A stretch of 64,000 bases of DNA. Source: Deinococcus malanensis. GTDB lineage: Bacteria; Deinococcota; Deinococci; Deinococcales; Deinococcaceae. The DNA is taken from contig NZ_BMPP01000014.1 in assembly GCF_014647655.1 (NCBI RefSeq), positions 1-64,000 on the forward strand. Reading direction: 5' to 3'. The position numbers and the translations under genes are program-made. The notes under the pieces were generated by a model. The model was given only the letters and a program-made list of their open reading frames with translations. It made no database searches and had not been told where the DNA came from. Positions 52,074 through 61,264 of this stretch are shown here, piece by piece (position 1 is the first letter of the stretch; every line of letters begins with the position of its first letter).

Positions 52074-52310
52074 CTACGTGTGGAAGACAGCTGTGGGCGC
52101 TCCGGTCTCGCAGGACACCTGAGTGACACTGGGAGAGTCGGCGGCCAGAATCCCCATCCCCTGGTTGCCGTTCAGGCTGAATTTTAGGGGGATGCTGCTT
52201 CCCGCCTTCTTCACATTGACGGCGGGCAGGTTGTCCACTGGCCGGAGGAACCCCTTGAAGCTAAAGTGCCCTGCACTTGGCGAAAGGGTGACGACGTAGC
52301 GAATGAACAA
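52074..52310 (-). pseudogene. PxKF-domain surface protein, C-terminal fragment
   Basis: The frame reads FSFKGFLRPVDNLPAVNVKK with A-G-S-S-I-P-L-K-F-S-L-N-G-N-Q-G, the end of PxKF repeat domains found at the C-termini of large secreted proteins. The domain is nearly complete, but everything before it is missing. It is a gene remnant. Confidence 0.68.
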
Positions 52311-52458
52311 CAGATTTCAGGCAGCTGCTTTTCCAGTCGTCTGGCTGTGTCTTGTACACTTTGTGAAGCTTTCCTTAACATCCCCAGGCAGTCCCAGTTC
52401 CAGAGGTTCTCTGTCCGATCAGACCTTGTGGCCTGAGTCCTACCGTTCTGGAGTCCGA

Positions 52459-52656
52459 ATGATTGAAGTGAACTGCACCTGGATCCCTGGAACCCTCGAC
52501 ATGCTGCACCTCCGCGCTGGAGACCGCCTTGGTCGGCTCTCCATTGGTGAACTGCGCCGCCGGTTTGGTCTGAGGGCCATAAACGCGCTCTACCTCAGCG
52601 GCCGGTTTCAGACGATGGCAGACCCCAGCGACCTGGCCGGACTGGCGCTGAGCTGA
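52459..52656 (+). CDS. Small hypothetical protein
   Basis: 65 residues from ATG 52459, with TGGAGT 7 nt upstream. It reads MIEVNCTWIPGTLDMLHLRA, then a helix LSIGELRRRFGLRAINALYL and a short end. No recognised family. The next small gene begins 15 nt later, so the two may form an operon. Confidence 0.5.
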   Translation: MIEVNCTWIPGTLDMLHLRAGDRLGRLSIGELRRRFGLRAINALYLSGRFQTMADPSDLAGLALS

Positions 52657-52671
52657 AATGCCGGAGGACAC

Positions 52672-52947
52672 ATGACCACATCCGCTATGGAAGACCATCT
52701 CGAGAGGTTATACGCGGCCTACCACGCAGCGCAGGCTCATCATTGGTCGACGAGCCAGCTGACCTTGCATCGCCGGCACCCGGACGGGCGGCCGGTCTCC
52801 CGTGCGGAGCTGGAGGAAGCCCTCTGGCGGGAGCGGCACGAGTGGCAGGAAGTTCTGCATGCCTCGGCGGCGTATTACGCCGTCACCCCACAGGAGCGCC
52901 CCGTCCACTTGAGTGGCCCCGGCGGTGCCATCCCCCCGCCAGTCTGA
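52672..52947 (+). CDS. Small hypothetical protein
   Basis: 91 residues, charged and helical (MEDHLERLYAAYHAAQAHHW; REELEEALWRERHEW-like segment), with no membrane segment. GGAGG lies 6 nt before the ATG. The family is unknown; it probably shares a transcript with the preceding small gene. Confidence 0.5.
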   Translation: MTTSAMEDHLERLYAAYHAAQAHHWSTSQLTLHRRHPDGRPVSRAELEEALWRERHEWQEVLHASAAYYAVTPQERPVHLSGPGGAIPPPV

Positions 52948-52976
52948 ACAGCAATGATCCGGCCAGAGCCCGTGAT

Positions 52977-54038
52977 TCAGGCGCCGATGATCTCCGCAAG
53001 CAGCACGGTGCGACCCTCCTCAGCCGAGCGCACGGCGGCAAGGGCGAGCGCGAGACTGCCGAGGTTGTCGCGCCCGGAACTTTCGGGTTCTGCTCCCGTG
53101 TGGATCGCCTGCACGAATGTCGCGAGCACCCCGGCCCGGTCAAGATTCGGAGTCTCGGGCAGCGGCAGTGAACGTGCGGGCTGCCCGAGCTGGCGAACGT
53201 CCACACGGTCTGGGGACGGGTCATCGCGGCTCGTCCAGCGGACCTCGCCCCGTGCGGTGTCCAGGCGCCACTCGCCGGCCCATGGCGTGACCGGCCCGGA
53301 ACTCGCCCAACTGCCGCGGTAACTCACGACCACCCCGCCTTCGAAGGTGATGGTGGCCGTGGCGCTCGCGGGGTCCACAAAGGGACTCCAGGGGGGATTG
53401 AAGGCGTGACAGTCGATGCTGAGCGGCTCGCGGCCCAGCACGAAGCGCATCAGGTCGAAGTGGTGGATGGCCATGTCGAGCAGCAGCGGGTGTGGCAGGC
53501 GGTGGTGCGCGGCGGGAGCGGGGACCGCGCGGGCGTGGTCACGGCGGAAGTCCACCTCGACGTACCCCACTTCGCCCAGGCGCCCTTCGCGCACCAGTTG
53601 CGCTGCGAGGTGCGAGGCGGGGTGGTGGCGGTAATTCTGGCTGACCATCAGCGGCACGCCGCGCGCGTGAGCGGCGTTCACCACTGCGCGCGCCTCGGCA
53701 ATGGTGGGCGTGAAAGGCTTCTCAACGAGGACTGGTAGGCCCGCCTCAATTGCGGCGAGGGCGACGGGCGCGTGGCCGTGTGCGTTGGTGGTCACCAGGG
53801 CGGCGTCTGCCTCCGTCGCGCGGAGCGCCTCGGTCAGGCTGGTAAAGCAGCGATCATCTGGTGCGCCTCGTTCGCACGCCAGCTTCAGGGCGTCCGGGCT
53901 GGCGTCAACGAACGCAGCGGCTTCCACCTGCGTTTCGGCGCGCACGATCTTCATCCAGTCACGGCCCCACCCACCCAGGCCAATCTGAATGAGTCGCAGC
54001 GGGCCGGTGTGTGACAGTGTCGACTTGCTGTTCCGCAT
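52977..54038 (-). CDS. Gfo/Idh/MocA-type oxidoreductase
   Basis: 353 residues from ATG 54038, with GAGGTGA 2 nt upstream. The NAD-binding start is IQIGLGGWGRDW; then LVTTNAHGHAPVALAAIEAG and the E-K-P motif LVEKPFTPTIAEA with the catalytic-type Lys. The C-terminal alpha/beta part has LLLDMAIHHFDLMRF with the His pair. It oxidises or reduces a sugar or cyclitol hydroxyl with NAD(P). No sugar transporter or kinase is adjacent, so the substrate remains open. Confidence 0.88.
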   Translation of the reverse strand: MRNSKSTLSHTGPLRLIQIGLGGWGRDWMKIVRAETQVEAAAFVDASPDALKLACERGAPDDRCFTSLTEALRATEADAALVTTNAHGHAPVALAAIEAGLPVLVEKPFTPTIAEARAVVNAAHARGVPLMVSQNYRHHPASHLAAQLVREGRLGEVGYVEVDFRRDHARAVPAPAAHHRLPHPLLLDMAIHHFDLMRFVLGREPLSIDCHAFNPPWSPFVDPASATATITFEGGVVVSYRGSWASSGPVTPWAGEWRLDTARGEVRWTSRDDPSPDRVDVRQLGQPARSLPLPETPNLDRAGVLATFVQAIHTGAEPESSGRDNLGSLALALAAVRSAEEGRTVLLAEIIGA

Positions 54039-54866
54039 CTTCACCTCGAACAGCACAGGGAAGTTCGCTGATATGAGAACGTCCACGTGCACGGTCTGCC
54101 GTCCTCACGCCGAGAGACAGCCGGGAAGTCCAGTATGGGGGCCAGAGGCGAGCACTCAAGGCCCCGACGTGCCTGTTCAGTATGAGTCAGCGGACGGTGA
54201 TCCACCATGGTGCTCTCCCTGGCGTTGTCGTGGACCATGAGGTGTCGCTCGTACGCCTGTCGGTGCTCCGCTTTGGTGGCCCAGTTGCTGGACCTGGGAG
54301 ACGCGCCCAGTGCGCGGACCTTGGGTGCATCACCGAACCAGGGGGGGCCAGCCCTGGGCCGCGCCCTACTCGACTTGTTCCAGACCTCAGGCAGGATGCG
54401 AAGTCTGAAGCTCCCTCGCCTGACCGATGGCGCGGCCCTTATTGCTGCGGCTCCACCAGGGGTGCACGTGAACGTGACTGGGCAGCCTGCACAGCGGAGC
54501 CCAGCACCGCAGGTCATGTCCACGGACGCTGCTGACATACGGAGCGTCTACCGGTGACCCGATACGGGATTTGGGCTGCGCACCTTCAGACGCACGCGTG
54601 AAGGAATCGAACCGGGGCCTCCAGATGCCGAACTCAAACGGTCAACGGTGTCCGGCGACGTGAAAAGCGGCCCGGTTACAGGAGATGTCCAGCTCTAGGT
54701 TGATGGGGAACCGAGCGAAACACATTCTCGTCTGGACTCTGGTGACCCACGGTGTGACGAGGGGGTAGATCACCGGCTCCTGGCCGCAGCAGCGTTCTCG
54801 TTACGCCAGACTGCCGATGGAGCGCGCTCCTTTTGCCGGTAGCCTGAAGCGCACGAAAGGACGCCT
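54039..54866. other. Intergenic, no gene assigned
   Basis: About 830 bases before the RNA-repair operon. Frames on both strands (for example 54207-54557 on plus) show no family features. An AAAGGACG site just before 54867 serves hen1. Confidence 0.5.
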
Positions 54867-56234
54867 ATGCTGCTCACCATCTCCACCATCCACCCGCCCG
54901 CCACCGACCTTGGGTACCTGCTGCACAAGAACCCGGCCCGCCCCTTCACCTTCGACCTTCCCGTCGGACAAGGGCACGTGTTCTACCCCGAGGCGACCCC
55001 CGAGCGCTGCACCGTCGCCCTGCTGGTCGAGGTGGACCCGGTGGCACTCTCGCGGGGCCGGCAGGGTGCGGGCAGCATGCCGCTGGAGCCGTACGTCAAC
55101 GACCGGCCGTACGCGGCGTCCAGCTTCCTGAGCAGCGCCCTGCGCGAAGCCTTCGGCACGGCCATGACCGGACGCAGCAAGGAACGCCCGGAGCTCGCGG
55201 CGCAGGAGCTCCCGTTCGAGGTTCACCTGCCCGCGCTCCCGTCCAGGAGCGACTCCGACCTGGCCAGGCGGCTGTTCGGACATCTCGGCTACACGGTCAC
55301 CTCCCACCCACACCCCCTGGATCCGCAGTTCCCGGAATGGGGCGAGAGCCCGTACCTGGACCTGACGCTCTCGGCCACCGTGCGCCTCAAAGACCTCCTC
55401 GCTCACCTCTACGTCCTCATCCCCGTCCTGGACGACACCAAGCACTACTACGTGGACGAAGCGGAGATCGACAAGCTGCTGCGCCACGGGGAAGGCTGGC
55501 TCGACGGGCACCCGGAACGTGAGCTGATCACCCGGCGATACCTGAAGCATCGCCGCGCCCTGCAACGCGCCGCCCAGGCGCACTTCAGTGACGAGGATGC
55601 CCTGGAGCCGCCCCGCCCGGTCACGTTGAACCTGAACGATCAACGTCTTGAAGCCGTGAAGGGTGCCCTGCTGTCCAGCGGTGCGTCCAGCGTGCTGGAC
55701 CTCGGCTGCGGGGAAGGCAACCTCCTCGCCCGGCTCCTGCCGGAACGGCAGTTCACCCGCCTTCTCGGCCTGGACGTGAGCCCCCGGGTGCTCGTCCGGG
55801 CGCGGGAGAACCTGCGGCTGGACGACCTGCCGGGGTCGTACCGGGACCGCCTGACCCTCACGCAGGGTTCCCTCACCTACCGTGACACCCGCCTGCGCGG
55901 GTACGACGCTGCTGCCCTGGTCGAGGTCATCGAGCACCTGGACGAGACCCGGCTGTGGACGCTGGAGCGCGTGGTGTTCGGGGACGCGCGCCCGGGCTCC
56001 GTCGTGGTCACCACGCCGAACGAGGAGTTCAACGCCCGCTGGGCCAGCCTGCCGGCGGGGGACACCCGGCACGAGGACCACCGTTTCGAATGGACCCGCG
56101 CCCAGTTCCAGGAATGGGCCCGCCGGGTCGCCAGCGAATTCGGGTACGCCGTCACGTTCACTGATGTCGGGGAGGCCGACGAGCGCCTCGGCCCGCCCAC
56201 CCAGATGGCCGTCTTCCGGCGGGAGGCCTCATGA
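54867..56234 (+). CDS. hen1: Hen1-type RNA 3'-terminal 2'-O-methyltransferase
   Basis: 455 residues. The N-terminal half follows the bacterial Hen1 domain (ISTIHPPATDLGYLLHKNPA; V-F-Y-P-E; LYVLIPVLDDTKHYYVDEAE). The C-terminal methyltransferase has the SAM-binding motif VLDLGCGEGNLLARL and the metal-binding E-x-x-E-H in ALVEVIEHLDE with H-E-D-H in DTRHEDHRFEWT. It methylates the 2'-OH of a repaired RNA 3' end, protecting it from renewed cleavage. The next gene overlaps as ATGA. It heads a five-gene unit that ends with pnkp. Confidence 0.95.
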   Translation: MLLTISTIHPPATDLGYLLHKNPARPFTFDLPVGQGHVFYPEATPERCTVALLVEVDPVALSRGRQGAGSMPLEPYVNDRPYAASSFLSSALREAFGTAMTGRSKERPELAAQELPFEVHLPALPSRSDSDLARRLFGHLGYTVTSHPHPLDPQFPEWGESPYLDLTLSATVRLKDLLAHLYVLIPVLDDTKHYYVDEAEIDKLLRHGEGWLDGHPERELITRRYLKHRRALQRAAQAHFSDEDALEPPRPVTLNLNDQRLEAVKGALLSSGASSVLDLGCGEGNLLARLLPERQFTRLLGLDVSPRVLVRARENLRLDDLPGSYRDRLTLTQGSLTYRDTRLRGYDAAALVEVIEHLDETRLWTLERVVFGDARPGSVVVTTPNEEFNARWASLPAGDTRHEDHRFEWTRAQFQEWARRVASEFGYAVTFTDVGEADERLGPPTQMAVFRREAS

Positions 56235-57145
56235 ACAGCGACCTGCGTCACCTGGCCCTCGGCACCCAGGTGGTCACCCGCGTGGCCCTGCACTCCCCGA
56301 ACGGCGAGGTGAGCCGCCCCGCCGGCGCGGTCGGCCGCATCGTCAGCGTGCTGGGTGACCTGAAGCATGCGTACCACGTCGCGTTCCCCGACGGGTCCCG
56401 GTCAGCCTTCCTGCGCCGGGATCTGGAGATCGCGCGGCATCACCGGAACCCCGAGCCGCCCGAACCGCCCGACTGGACGCAGTGGGTGCAGTACCGCTGC
56501 ATCGTCGGCTCCCGCGCGTTCGGCCTGGACACCGAGACCAGCGACACGGACCGGCGCGGCTTCTACCTGCCGCCCGCCGACCGGCACTGGAGCCTGTGGG
56601 ACCTCCCGGAACAGCTGGAGAACGACGCCACCCAGGAAACCTACTGGGAAGTGCAGAAGTTCGTCAGCCTGGCCCTGAAAGCCAACCCGAACGTCCTTGA
56701 ATGCCTCTACACGCCCCTGGTGGAGACCGCCACGCCCGTCGCTGAAGACCTGCTGGGCATGCGAGAGGCGTTCCTGTCCACGCTGGTGTACCAGACGTAC
56801 AACGGGTACGTGCTCTCCCAGTTCAAGCGGATGCAGGCCGACCTGCGCAACCACGGGGAGGTGCGCTGGAAGCATGTCATGCACCTGATCCGCCTGCTGC
56901 TGTCAGGCATCTCCGTGCTGGAGCAGGGTGAGGTGATGGTGCACGTCGGGGAGCACAAGCCCCACCTCCTGGCGATCAGGCGGGGTGAGGTGCCGTGGGC
57001 TGAGATCGACGCCTGGCGGCTGGATCTCCACGCCCGGTTCGACACCGCGCTCACCCGCAGCCGCCTGCCGGAGAGACCCGACTACGAGCGCGTGAACGCC
57101 TTCCTGATTCGCGCGCGACGCAGCATGCTGGAGGTGCAGGCATGA
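56231..57145 (+). CDS. Predicted nucleotidyltransferase (pol-beta-like), first
   Basis: 304 residues. After about 85 N-terminal residues with a small beta domain (VTRVALHSPNGEVSRPAGAV), the nucleotidyltransferase motif is GSRAFGLDTETSDTDRRGFY with the D-x-D pair. A helical C-terminal part follows (LRNHGEVRWKHVMHLIRLLL). It is of the COG3541 type, found beside Pnkp/Hen1 genes in several bacteria. It may add nucleotides to RNA ends before sealing. It overlaps both neighbours by ATGA. Confidence 0.82.
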   Translation: MNSDLRHLALGTQVVTRVALHSPNGEVSRPAGAVGRIVSVLGDLKHAYHVAFPDGSRSAFLRRDLEIARHHRNPEPPEPPDWTQWVQYRCIVGSRAFGLDTETSDTDRRGFYLPPADRHWSLWDLPEQLENDATQETYWEVQKFVSLALKANPNVLECLYTPLVETATPVAEDLLGMREAFLSTLVYQTYNGYVLSQFKRMQADLRNHGEVRWKHVMHLIRLLLSGISVLEQGEVMVHVGEHKPHLLAIRRGEVPWAEIDAWRLDLHARFDTALTRSRLPERPDYERVNAFLIRARRSMLEVQA

Positions 57146-57936
57146 CATTTCCCCCAGCCCTGCTTGAAGCGGTCCAGGACCACCCCTACCCGCTGCTGTT
57201 CGCCACCATCAGTGGGGCGCACCTGTACGGGTTTCCCAGCCCAGACAGTGACTGGGACCTGCGTGGCGTGCACATCCTGCCCGCACGGGAGGTCCTGGGC
57301 CTGATGGGCGGACAGGACACCGTGCAGGTCATGAACGACCCCACCCTGGACCACATGCAGATGGCGCCGTACGGCACCGACATCGAACTCGACCTCGTGA
57401 CGCACGACGCGGACAAGTTCTTCCGACTGATGCTTAAACGCAACGGGTATGTGCTCGAGCAGCTGCACTCCCCGCTGGTGGTGCACACCAGCCCGGAGCA
57501 TGCCGAACTCCGGCACCTCGCGGCTGGCTGCGTCACCCGGCACCATGCCCACCATTACCTGGGATTCAGCGCCAACCAGTGGCGGCTGTTCGCCAAAGAG
57601 AGTCCCCAGCGTCTCAAGCCGCTGCTGTACACCTTCCGCACCGTGCTGACCGGCCTGTATCTGATGCGGACCGGGGAGACCCAGGCGAACCTGAGCGTGC
57701 TGAATGAAGAGGCCCGCCTGCCGTACCTCGACGAGCTGATCGCACGGAAGCGCGGCGGCGCGGAGAAGGAACCGTTCACTGGGGACGTGGCCTTCTACGA
57801 GCGGGAGGTCTGGCGGCTGACCGCGCAACTCGAAGACGCGCGTGACACCACGCACCTGCCGGATGAAGTGACGCCTGAAACGAAGCATGCGCTGAGCGAC
57901 CTGCTGGTGACCCTGAGATTGAAGGACCTGTCATGA
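57142..57936 (+). CDS. Predicted nucleotidyltransferase (pol-beta-like), second
   Basis: 264 residues. The motif is ISGAHLYGFPSPDSDWDLRG with the catalytic D-x-D, and a third acidic position lies in TDIELDLVTHD. Helices downstream (FFRLMLKRNGYVLEQLHSPL; LYTFRTVLTGLYLMRTGE) are like those of the first transferase but without its N-terminal beta domain. The two are diverged paralogues, which suggests different RNA substrates or a heterodimer. It overlaps its neighbours by ATGA on both sides. Confidence 0.82.
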   Translation: MTFPPALLEAVQDHPYPLLFATISGAHLYGFPSPDSDWDLRGVHILPAREVLGLMGGQDTVQVMNDPTLDHMQMAPYGTDIELDLVTHDADKFFRLMLKRNGYVLEQLHSPLVVHTSPEHAELRHLAAGCVTRHHAHHYLGFSANQWRLFAKESPQRLKPLLYTFRTVLTGLYLMRTGETQANLSVLNEEARLPYLDELIARKRGGAEKEPFTGDVAFYEREVWRLTAQLEDARDTTHLPDEVTPETKHALSDLLVTLRLKDLS

Positions 57937-58649
57937 GCACACTGAAAGGACCTATCGAAGGGCTCTATGCGGTGTTCGCTCATGAGCCGCGTCCAGTGGT
58001 GGTTGAGGGGTGCACGAACTGCTGCATCAGTGAGGAAGAACTCGTTACCCTGGTTCTGAAACCTCGCGAGCAGCTGAGCGCGGAGGAACTCCGGTCCTAT
58101 GCGTCGAACGCTCCCGATACGGTGGGGGCAGAAGCGGACTTCCGGTACTTTCTCCCCAGCCTCCTGGAACTCGCCGCGACGGGTGAGCTGGAGTGGCCCG
58201 ACCGGCCCTGGGTCGTGCGGCGGCTTCGCATGGTGCCCTGGCACGCGCGGTGGAGCCTCCAGGAACAGAACGCGGTTCGAGCGTACCTGCGCGCATGGTG
58301 GTCGGACACCACCACTGAGAACGTCGAAACGGAGGACCTTGACGAGGTTCTGGCCACGCTGAGCCTGGTGGACACGCTCGAAGAATTTCCTCACTACCTC
58401 CACAGTTGGCTGGAATCGGGGCGCACCGGGAGGTCACGCCTGGCCCGCTTCATTACGGACCATTCCATGCAACTCGCGTTGGGCAAGCACTGGAATACCT
58501 GGGCCAGCCGGGAGGCGGTGCCGGTGCTGAACCACTGGCTCCACAGTGGAATACCGCTCCAGGCGCTGCTGAAGGAATTCGAACAGGATCCGGACGCTCC
58601 GGAGGCGGAACAGTTTCTCGAGGCGGCGGCCTTACTGGAGAGCAGATGA
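57933..58649 (+). CDS. Unknown component of the RNA-repair operon
   Basis: 238 residues of unrecognised family. The N-terminal part contains VVEGCTNCCISEEELVTLVL, a compact Cys cluster (C-x-x-C-C) that could hold a metal. The rest is helical and Trp-rich (RPWVVRRLRMVPWHARWSLQ; HWNTWASREAVPVLNHWLH). Overlaps as ATGA with both the second nucleotidyltransferase and pnkp show that it is translated with the repair enzymes. It may be an adaptor, RNA-binding subunit or sensor; none of these is proven. Confidence 0.75.
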   Translation: MSTLKGPIEGLYAVFAHEPRPVVVEGCTNCCISEEELVTLVLKPREQLSAEELRSYASNAPDTVGAEADFRYFLPSLLELAATGELEWPDRPWVVRRLRMVPWHARWSLQEQNAVRAYLRAWWSDTTTENVETEDLDEVLATLSLVDTLEEFPHYLHSWLESGRTGRSRLARFITDHSMQLALGKHWNTWASREAVPVLNHWLHSGIPLQALLKEFEQDPDAPEAEQFLEAAALLESR

Positions 58650-61186
58650 CGACCATTCACCTTCCTGAATTGTGCCTGGTGGCCCTGATCGGCGCGTCCG
58701 GGTCCGGCAAGACCACCCTGTCCCGGCAGCTGTTCGCCCCGGGTGAGGTGCTGTCCAGCGACGCGTTCCGCCTGATGGTCGCGAACGACGAGAACGCCCA
58801 GGACGCCACCCGGGACGCCTTCGACAGCCTGTATTTCGTGGCGCGCAAACGACTGGCGCGCGGCCTGCTCACGGTCATCGACGCGACGAACGTGCAGGCC
58901 GACGCCCGCAAGCGCATCGTCAGTCTGGCCAAGGAGTTTGACGTCCTGCCGGTGGCCATCGTTCTGGACCTGCCGGAGGACACGCTACTCGAACGGCACC
59001 GGGCCCGCACGGACCGGCCGTTCGGCGCGCACGTGATCGGGCAGCAGGTAGGCCACCTGCGCCGGTCTCTGCGCAAATTGCAGGGGGAAGGGTTCCGGCA
59101 GGTGTCGGTGCTCAGCACCGAAGCCGATGTCGGCCCGGCCCGGGTGGTGCGGGAGCGGCTGTACAACAACCTGCGGCACGAGACCGGCCCGTTCGATTTC
59201 ATCGGGGACGTGCACGGCTGCCTGGAGGAACTGCGCGACCTGCTCGGGAAGCTGGGGTACGAGACCGCGGATAACCTGTCGGTGACGCCTCCCAAGGGGC
59301 GCAAGGCGGTGTTCGTGGGGGACCTGGTGGACCGGGGGCCGGACACGCCGGGCGTGCTGCGCCTGGTAATGGGCATGGTCGCCGCGGGGACGGCGCTATG
59401 TGTGCCGGGGAACCACGACATCAAGCTGATGCGGGCGTTGCAGGGGCGTAAGGTGACCGTGTCGCACGGCCTGGAACAGTCCCTGGAGCAGCTGGCCGCC
59501 GAACCGCTCGAGTTCCGCAGGGAGGTCGCGTCGTTCATCGAGGGCCTGATCAGCCATTACGTCCTGGATGGCGGCCGGGTGGTCGTCGCGCACGCGGGCA
59601 TGAAGGCGGTGTACCAGGGCCGCGCGTCGGGCCGGGTGCGGGAGTTCGCGCTGTACGGGGAGACGACCGGCGAGACGGACGAGTTCGGGCTGCCGGTCCG
59701 CTGGGACTGGGCGGCAGAGTACCGCGGGGAGGCGCGGGTGGTGTACGGTCACACGCCCGTTCCGGTGGCCGAGTGGCTCAACCGCACCATCGACATCGAC
59801 ACCGGCTGTGTGTTCGGGGGGAGCCTGAGTGCGCTGCGCTATCCGGAACTGGAGCTGGTCAGTGTGCCGGCGCGGCAGGTGTATGCTCAGCCGGTCCGCC
59901 TGCTACTGCCGGAAGGGGATGCACCTTCAGCCCAGCAGGCGCACGACGAGCTGCTGAACCTGGAGGACGTCACCGGCAAGCGCAGCATCGAGACGCGCCT
60001 GCGCGGACGCGTCACGGTGCACGAGGACGAGGCCGCCGCTGCACTGGAAACCCTCAGCCGCTTCGCGGTGGATCCGCGCTGGCTGGTGTACCTGCCGCCC
60101 ACCATGAGCCCGAGCGAGACGAGTGGGCGCGAAGGGTTCCTGGAGTACCCGGCCGAGGCCTTCGATCACTACCGCCGGGCCGGGGTCGAGCGGGTGGTCT
60201 GTCAGGAGAAGCACATGGGATCGCGCGCCGTCCTGGTCGTCGCGCGGGACGCGGCAGCGGCGCGGGCCAGATTCGGCGTGCAGGACGGCCGCTCAGGCGT
60301 CGTATACACCCGGTCGGGCCGGGCGTTCTTCGAGGATGCGGCCCTGGAAGCGGAGGTCATTGATCGCGCCCGTGCAGCCCTGGACGCCAGCGGCCTGTGG
60401 GAGGAGCTGCATTCGGACTGGGTGGTGCTGGACGCGGAGATCCTGCCCTGGTCACTGAAAGCGGGTGAGCTGATCCGCCGGCAGTACGCGGCGGTAGGCA
60501 GTGCGGCGGCCGCGACCTTCCCGGCGGAAGTGCAGGCGCTGGAGGCCGCCGTGGCCCGCGGCCTGCCTCTCGCGGATCTGCTGAACCGCACCCGGGAGCG
60601 TGAGACGTTGACCACGGCCTATGTGTCGGCGTACCGGCAGTACGTCCGCCGGGTGACGTCCCTGGCAGACATCCAGGTGGCGCCGTTCCACCTGCTGGCG
60701 AGTGAGGGCGGCGTGCATGTGGACCGGGACCACGTGTGGCACTTTCAGGCCCTGGCGCGCCTCGCGGAGGTGGACCCGGTGTTCATCGCGACGGGTCACC
60801 GGGAGGTGGATCTGAACGACCCGGAGGGCGTCGCGGTGGCCGAGCAGTGGTGGCTGGACCTCACCGCGGGGGGCGGGGAGGGTATGGTCGTCAAACCGCT
60901 CGGGTTCGTGGCGCGCGGCAAAAAGGGGCTGGTGCAGCCGGCGGTGAAAGTGCGGGGGCGCGAGTACCTGCGGATCATCTACGGGCCGGAGTACACCCAG
61001 GCCGGGAACCTGGAGCGCCTGCGGGCCCGGGGTTTGAACGGCAAGCGGTCGCGGGCCCTGCGGGAGTTCGCGCTGGGCGTCGAGGCCCTTGAGCGCTTCG
61101 TGCGGCGCGAACCGTTGCGGCGGATCCACGAGTGCGTGTTCGGGGTGAGTGCCCTGGAGAGCGAACCCCTGGACCCGAGGCTGTAA
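58646..61186 (+). CDS. pnkp: Pnkp, polynucleotide kinase-phosphatase-ligase
   Basis: 846 residues from ATG 58646. The N-terminal 5'-OH kinase (about 1-165) has P-loop LIGASGSGKTTLSRQ. The central metallophosphatase (about 180-450) has FIGDVHGC, GDLVDRG, VPGNHDIKLM and VVAHAGM. The C-terminal ligase-adenylyltransferase (about 480-846) has the nucleotidyl Lys motif QEKHMGSRAVLV and later EGMVVKPLG and P-A-V-K-V-R-G. It heals 5'-OH and 2',3'-cyclic phosphate ends and, with Hen1, methylates and seals the RNA. It is full length, with all three modules intact. Confidence 0.96.
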   Translation: MTTIHLPELCLVALIGASGSGKTTLSRQLFAPGEVLSSDAFRLMVANDENAQDATRDAFDSLYFVARKRLARGLLTVIDATNVQADARKRIVSLAKEFDVLPVAIVLDLPEDTLLERHRARTDRPFGAHVIGQQVGHLRRSLRKLQGEGFRQVSVLSTEADVGPARVVRERLYNNLRHETGPFDFIGDVHGCLEELRDLLGKLGYETADNLSVTPPKGRKAVFVGDLVDRGPDTPGVLRLVMGMVAAGTALCVPGNHDIKLMRALQGRKVTVSHGLEQSLEQLAAEPLEFRREVASFIEGLISHYVLDGGRVVVAHAGMKAVYQGRASGRVREFALYGETTGETDEFGLPVRWDWAAEYRGEARVVYGHTPVPVAEWLNRTIDIDTGCVFGGSLSALRYPELELVSVPARQVYAQPVRLLLPEGDAPSAQQAHDELLNLEDVTGKRSIETRLRGRVTVHEDEAAAALETLSRFAVDPRWLVYLPPTMSPSETSGREGFLEYPAEAFDHYRRAGVERVVCQEKHMGSRAVLVVARDAAAARARFGVQDGRSGVVYTRSGRAFFEDAALEAEVIDRARAALDASGLWEELHSDWVVLDAEILPWSLKAGELIRRQYAAVGSAAAATFPAEVQALEAAVARGLPLADLLNRTRERETLTTAYVSAYRQYVRRVTSLADIQVAPFHLLASEGGVHVDRDHVWHFQALARLAEVDPVFIATGHREVDLNDPEGVAVAEQWWLDLTAGGGEGMVVKPLGFVARGKKGLVQPAVKVRGREYLRIIYGPEYTQAGNLERLRARGLNGKRSRALREFALGVEALERFVRREPLRRIHECVFGVSALESEPLDPRL

Positions 61187-61264
61187 TGGGCTTGGGAGGA
61201 GAGGATCGCCTCACGGTTCCGCTTTACGGTCTGAGGGGCCGCCGCATGGCCGCAGCCCAGTCCC

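Noticed and set aside
54207..54557. Possible gene upstream of hen1
   Set aside because: Ambiguous frames on both strands, no recognisable domain, no good start signal.
54595..54650. tRNA-like GGTTCGATTCC stretch on the minus strand
   Set aside because: The T stem does not pair (CCCGG against CCTTC), and no anticodon or acceptor stem can be formed.
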